Shown here: positions 61,537-64,000 of the stretch, in pieces
How the letters are laid out: each line of letters opens with the position of its first letter
How positions within the stretch are numbered: the stretch's first letter is position 1
Assembly (NCBI GenBank): GCA_003389215.1
Contig: QQVP01000037.1
Coordinates: 1 to 64,000, forward strand
Length of the DNA: 64,000 nucleotides
Direction of reading: 5' to 3'
From: Planctomycetota bacterium
GTDB lineage: Bacteria > Planctomycetota > Planctomycetia > Pirellulales > UBA7805
Notes under the pieces: generated by a model
Told to the model about the DNA's origin: nothing
The model's input: the letters and a program-made list of their open reading frames with translations, nothing else
The model's database searches: none
Program-made: the position numbers and the translations under genes

Positions 61537-61798
61537 GAAGGCATCGTATTCGTGCATCCGCACGTTGTCTGCGCCGTCCACCAACTGCCCCGCCAAGGGC
61601 GTTTCCCGTCATCGAGGCGCGGCGAGTTGTAGAGTCGAACGGTTCGCTTGAAGCGCGCGTCAGACGACGACGCGGGGCGAAATCCCTGCACATGTGCGGC
61701 ACCTCTTGGCCGACGAGAACCTCTATTTGGCCTCGAGTGAGCCGTGAGTAAGCGTTTGACGAATTGTTCGAGAAAATCGGTTGGACGGAGGTCGTGTA

Positions 61799-61981
61799 AT
61801 GTTCCCGCCGGACGTGCAGGACGACAAACAGCGTTTGAATTTCATGGTGCGCGTTATGAAGATTCCCGAGGAGATCGCCACGGAGATTCTCGCCGTGGAG
61901 AACGGCGCGCCGGGCGACGTGCAACGCACCGATCAGGACGGAAACCCGGTCACGCAACCGCTTTGGGAGACACCATGTTGA
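61799..61981 (+). CDS. 60-residue protein of unknown function upstream of PFOR-like gene
   Basis: ATG at 61799 with a perfect GGAGG seven bases upstream. The product starts MFPPDVQDDKQRLNFMVRVM, continues KIPEEIATEILAVENGAP and ends TQPLWETPC; it is soluble, acidic and has one terminal Cys. I do not recognise a family. Its last codons overlap the next small ORF (ATGTTGA, 61975-61981), and the PFOR-like gene begins 11 bp after that, so the three are probably one operon. It may be a small subunit or regulator of the oxidoreductase (inference). Confidence 0.65.
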   Translation: MFPPDVQDDKQRLNFMVRVMKIPEEIATEILAVENGAPGDVQRTDQDGNPVTQPLWETPC

Positions 61982-62079
61982 TCGAAAACGGTTCGGTGGA
62001 ACTGGACCCACAGCCGACGGAGGGGCGCTCGGCAGTCAGTGCGAAGTGGAGAATCCGGCAAGACGTTCCCGAAGAGTGA
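61975..62079 (+). CDS. 34-residue small protein, translationally coupled
   Basis: ATG at 61975 overlaps the previous stop, with GGGAG a few bases upstream. The product starts MLIENGSVELDPQPTEGRSA and ends KWRIRQDVPEE. No family recognised. The overlap and the strong positional linkage to the PFOR-like start at 62090 suggest it is real, but 34 codons alone is weak evidence. Confidence 0.45.
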   Translation: MLIENGSVELDPQPTEGRSAVSAKWRIRQDVPEE

Positions 62080-62089
62080 GAGGGATCCA

Positions 62090-64000
62090 TGAGTCAAGCG
62101 ACGGTCGAGACCAACGCCAACGTGTCGGTGCGCGACGAGCGCGTTCATGTTCCGTGTCGCCAGGCGGACGAGCCGAAGTACGAATATCCAGGGATTCCTA
62201 CCACCTGCGACGGCGCCGAGGCGGTCGTGCATGTGGAAACCCATATTGCCCAAGGCTCGGGCGCCTATCCCATCACTAGCTCGACCACGATGGGCAGCGG
62301 CTTCAACCTGGCCGCCAGCAACGGGTGTCCGAATCTGTGGGGCGAGCAGCTGGTCTTCTTCGAGCCCGAGAGCGAGCACTCGGCAGCTTCTTTCTGCGAG
62401 GGTTTTGCCCTGGCCGGTGGTCGTGTGACCAATTTCACCTCGGGCCAAGGCTTGGTGTTGATGAAAGAAGTGCTGTTTACGATCGCCGGCAAGCGGCTGC
62501 CGGTCGTCTTCAACATCGGCGCGCGGGCTTTGACGAGCCAATCGCTCAACGTCCATGCCGGGCACGACGACGTCATGGCGGTGGCCGATTGCGGCTGGGG
62601 CGCCCTGTTCGGCCGAAACGCGCAGGAGGCGGGCGACCTGTGCCTGATCTCGCGCAGGGCGGCCGAGGCGAGCGAAACGCCCTTTTTGAATGTTCAAGAT
62701 GGCTTTCTTACCACGCATACGGTGGAGAGCGTCCGGCTGCCCGAACCGGAATTCATGAAGCAGTACGTCGGCGCCCCGGACGAACGTCTGATCAATCTCA
62801 TGGATCCGGCGAATCCGCTGATGGCGGGCGTCGTGCAGAATCAAGACTCCTACATGAAGGGCAAGATCGCCCAGCGAACCTTTTACGACCGGGTGGAGCC
62901 GGCGCTGAGCGAGGCCTTCGAAGAGTTTCGCAAAGCGACGGGGCGCCATTACGACTTCGTCGTGCCGTACCGCTGTGAAGACGCCGAGTACATCGTCGTC
63001 GGCATGGGCAGTTTTATGGAAACGGCGCAGGTCACCGTCGACTACCTTCGCGACGAGATGGGCATCAAGGCGGGATGCCTGACGGTCTACTGCTTCCGCC
63101 CGTTTCCGGCCAAGCGGCTTGTCGAGGCGCTGCGAAATTGCCGGGCGGTGGCCGTTCTCGAGCGGATGGACGACCCGCTCTCGACGACCGGAAATCACTT
63201 GACCCGCGAGATCAAGGCGGCCTTCTGCGATGCCGTCACCGGGCAAATGAATCAGGTGCCGGTCGAGCGCGTGCCGAAGATCTTTCACGGTGCGGCCGGC
63301 CTCGGCAGTCGCGACGTCCGTCCTGGCGACATCATCGCGGTGTTTCAGAACATGATCGACGAGGGGCCCGACTACTTCACCATCGGAATCGACCACTCGC
63401 TCAACTTGACGCGGACCTGCGATCCAGACCTGCGTCCCTCGGGCGGATTCTCGATGCGAGGGCATTCCGTGGGCGGTTTCGGATCGGTCACAACGAACAA
63501 GGTGATCGCGACGATCGGCGGCCAGGTATTCGGCAAGGACGTGCAGGCCTATCCGAAGTACGGATCGGAAAAAAAGGGCCTTCCGACGACCTACTACTTG
63601 ACGATTGCCGACGAGCACATTCTGACGCACGCCGAGCTGGAATTCGTCGATCTGGTTGTGTTGAACGACGTCAATGCGATTCTCAGCGGCAATCCACTCG
63701 GCGGAATCGTCGACGGCGGAGCCGTTTTTATGCAGTCGCCTCACAGCGATCCGGCCGATGTTTGGCAGCGAATTCCGGCTGCCAAGAAGCGCATCATTCG
63801 GGATAAGAAAGTGAGGATCTACTACGCGGACATGGTGCAAATTGCCCGCGAAGTGGCGTCGGTCGCCGACCTGGAAATGCGCATGCAGGGAATCGTCTTG
63901 CTCGGCGCGTTCCTCAAGCTGACCCCCTACGCTCAGCAAAGCGGGATGTCCGACGCCCAGGTATTCGAAGGCGTCGAGAAGGCCCTCCGCAAGTACTTTG
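62090..64000 (+). CDS. pyruvate:ferredoxin oxidoreductase-like 2-oxoacid oxidoreductase, 5' part
   Basis: ATG at 62090 with AGAGGGA upstream opens a frame of 637 codons that runs off the right edge. Domain I (about 30-270) has GAYPITSSTTMGSG, FTSGQGLVLMKEVLFTIAGK, RALTSQSLNVHAGHDDVMAV and TPFLNVQDGFLTTHTVE, as in NifJ-type PFOR alpha parts. Domain II (about 290-400) includes YIVVGMGSFMETAQVTVDYL. The gamma domain (about 430-630) has RGHSVGGFGSVTTNKVIATI and NAILSGNPLGGIVDGGAVF. It would oxidatively decarboxylate pyruvate or another 2-oxoacid with ferredoxin or a similar acceptor. The TPP-binding and Fe-S domains would lie beyond the window. Confidence 0.88.

Larger units (their letters stand above)
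61068..61798. other. 731 bp divergent intergenic region with promoters and a strong hairpin
   Basis: Between the coiled-coil gene (minus) and the small ORF at 61799 (plus). It holds a minus-strand promoter (61155-61183), a 14 bp-stem hairpin (61292-61328) and a plus-strand promoter (61508-61536). Short open frames exist on both strands, but without a Shine-Dalgarno site or protein signature I could not accept any. Confidence 0.55.

Noticed and set aside
61933..63939. 668-codon open frame on the minus strand
   Set aside because: It lies opposite the PFOR-like gene, whose protein motifs are unmistakable; the antisense product has no motif.
1..64000. tRNA, rRNA, CRISPR arrays or prophage
   Set aside because: No cloverleaf-like, rRNA-like or regularly spaced repeat sequence was noticed in any intergenic gap; gaps are mostly under 400 bp. 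No structural RNA search could be run.

Overview
This 64 kb window is a GC-rich, densely coded chromosome segment of a planctomycete, most likely of the Pirellulales. The evidence is the gene content: a very large PVC-type haem-binding dehydrogenase (18.7-22.5 kb), a DUF1549/DUF1553 cytochrome protein paired with a DUF1501 Tat protein (50.9-55.7 kb), a TIGR03009-like secreted protein (0.3 kb), pseudopilin-like proteins with DUF1559 features, PQQ-type beta-propellers, DUF1080/ThuA sugar proteins, and several ECF sigma factors beside Ser/Thr kinase or anti-sigma genes. No rRNA, tRNA, CRISPR array or prophage was seen. Mobile DNA is limited to the end of an IS630-like element at the left edge and a 162 bp MITE-like element at 18.5 kb that shares its terminal repeat.

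Layout. 0-6.3 kb: secreted TIGR03009-like protein, a long ClpP-like/NfeD protein, a short NfeD, the flotillin-like FloA and a single-pass membrane protein, together a membrane-microdomain cluster. 6.4-18.4 kb: housekeeping and accessory enzymes (hydroxyacid dehydrogenase, a 29-residue very basic peptide, penicillin-acylase-like Ntn hydrolase, HDOD/degenerate GGDEF regulator, site-2 protease, phytoene-desaturase-like oxidoreductase, MarR regulator, BioF2-like GNAT, creatininase-like amidohydrolase). 18.5-22.5 kb: MITE and PVC dehydrogenase. 22.7-29.5 kb: a complete minus-strand peptide ABC importer of the YejA-YejB-YejE type with two separate ATPases. 29.7-33 kb: unknown protein, ECF sigma factor and a fused anti-sigma/pseudopilin protein. 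33-36.5 kb: methyltransferase, Ste24-like M48 protease, glutamate dehydrogenase. 36.6-40.2 kb: ECF sigma factor with a membrane Ser/Thr kinase, and a class V aminotransferase.

The most interesting region is 40.4-43.1 kb. A Tat-exported, nine-cysteine precursor is followed by a strong intrinsic terminator, a DUF692 (MNIO) enzyme and a DUF2063 partner. This is the architecture of a bufferin-type RiPP cluster, here with a Tat rather than a Sec leader and with two CKG-x-G-x-C units.

43.1-58.4 kb carries envelope and polysaccharide-related proteins (LRR/discoidin, DUF1080-ThuA fusion, two PQQ propellers, DUF1501 and DUF1553 proteins), an ECF sigma/anti-sigma operon, an SDR enzyme and a pseudopilin. 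58.4-64 kb has a rhomboid protease, an unknown membrane coiled-coil protein with a near-consensus promoter, a structured 0.7 kb spacer, two tiny coupled ORFs, and the 5' part of a pyruvate:ferredoxin-oxidoreductase-like gene that runs off the right edge. Calls rest on reading motifs and translations by eye. Family names are from memory of family signatures, not from searches.
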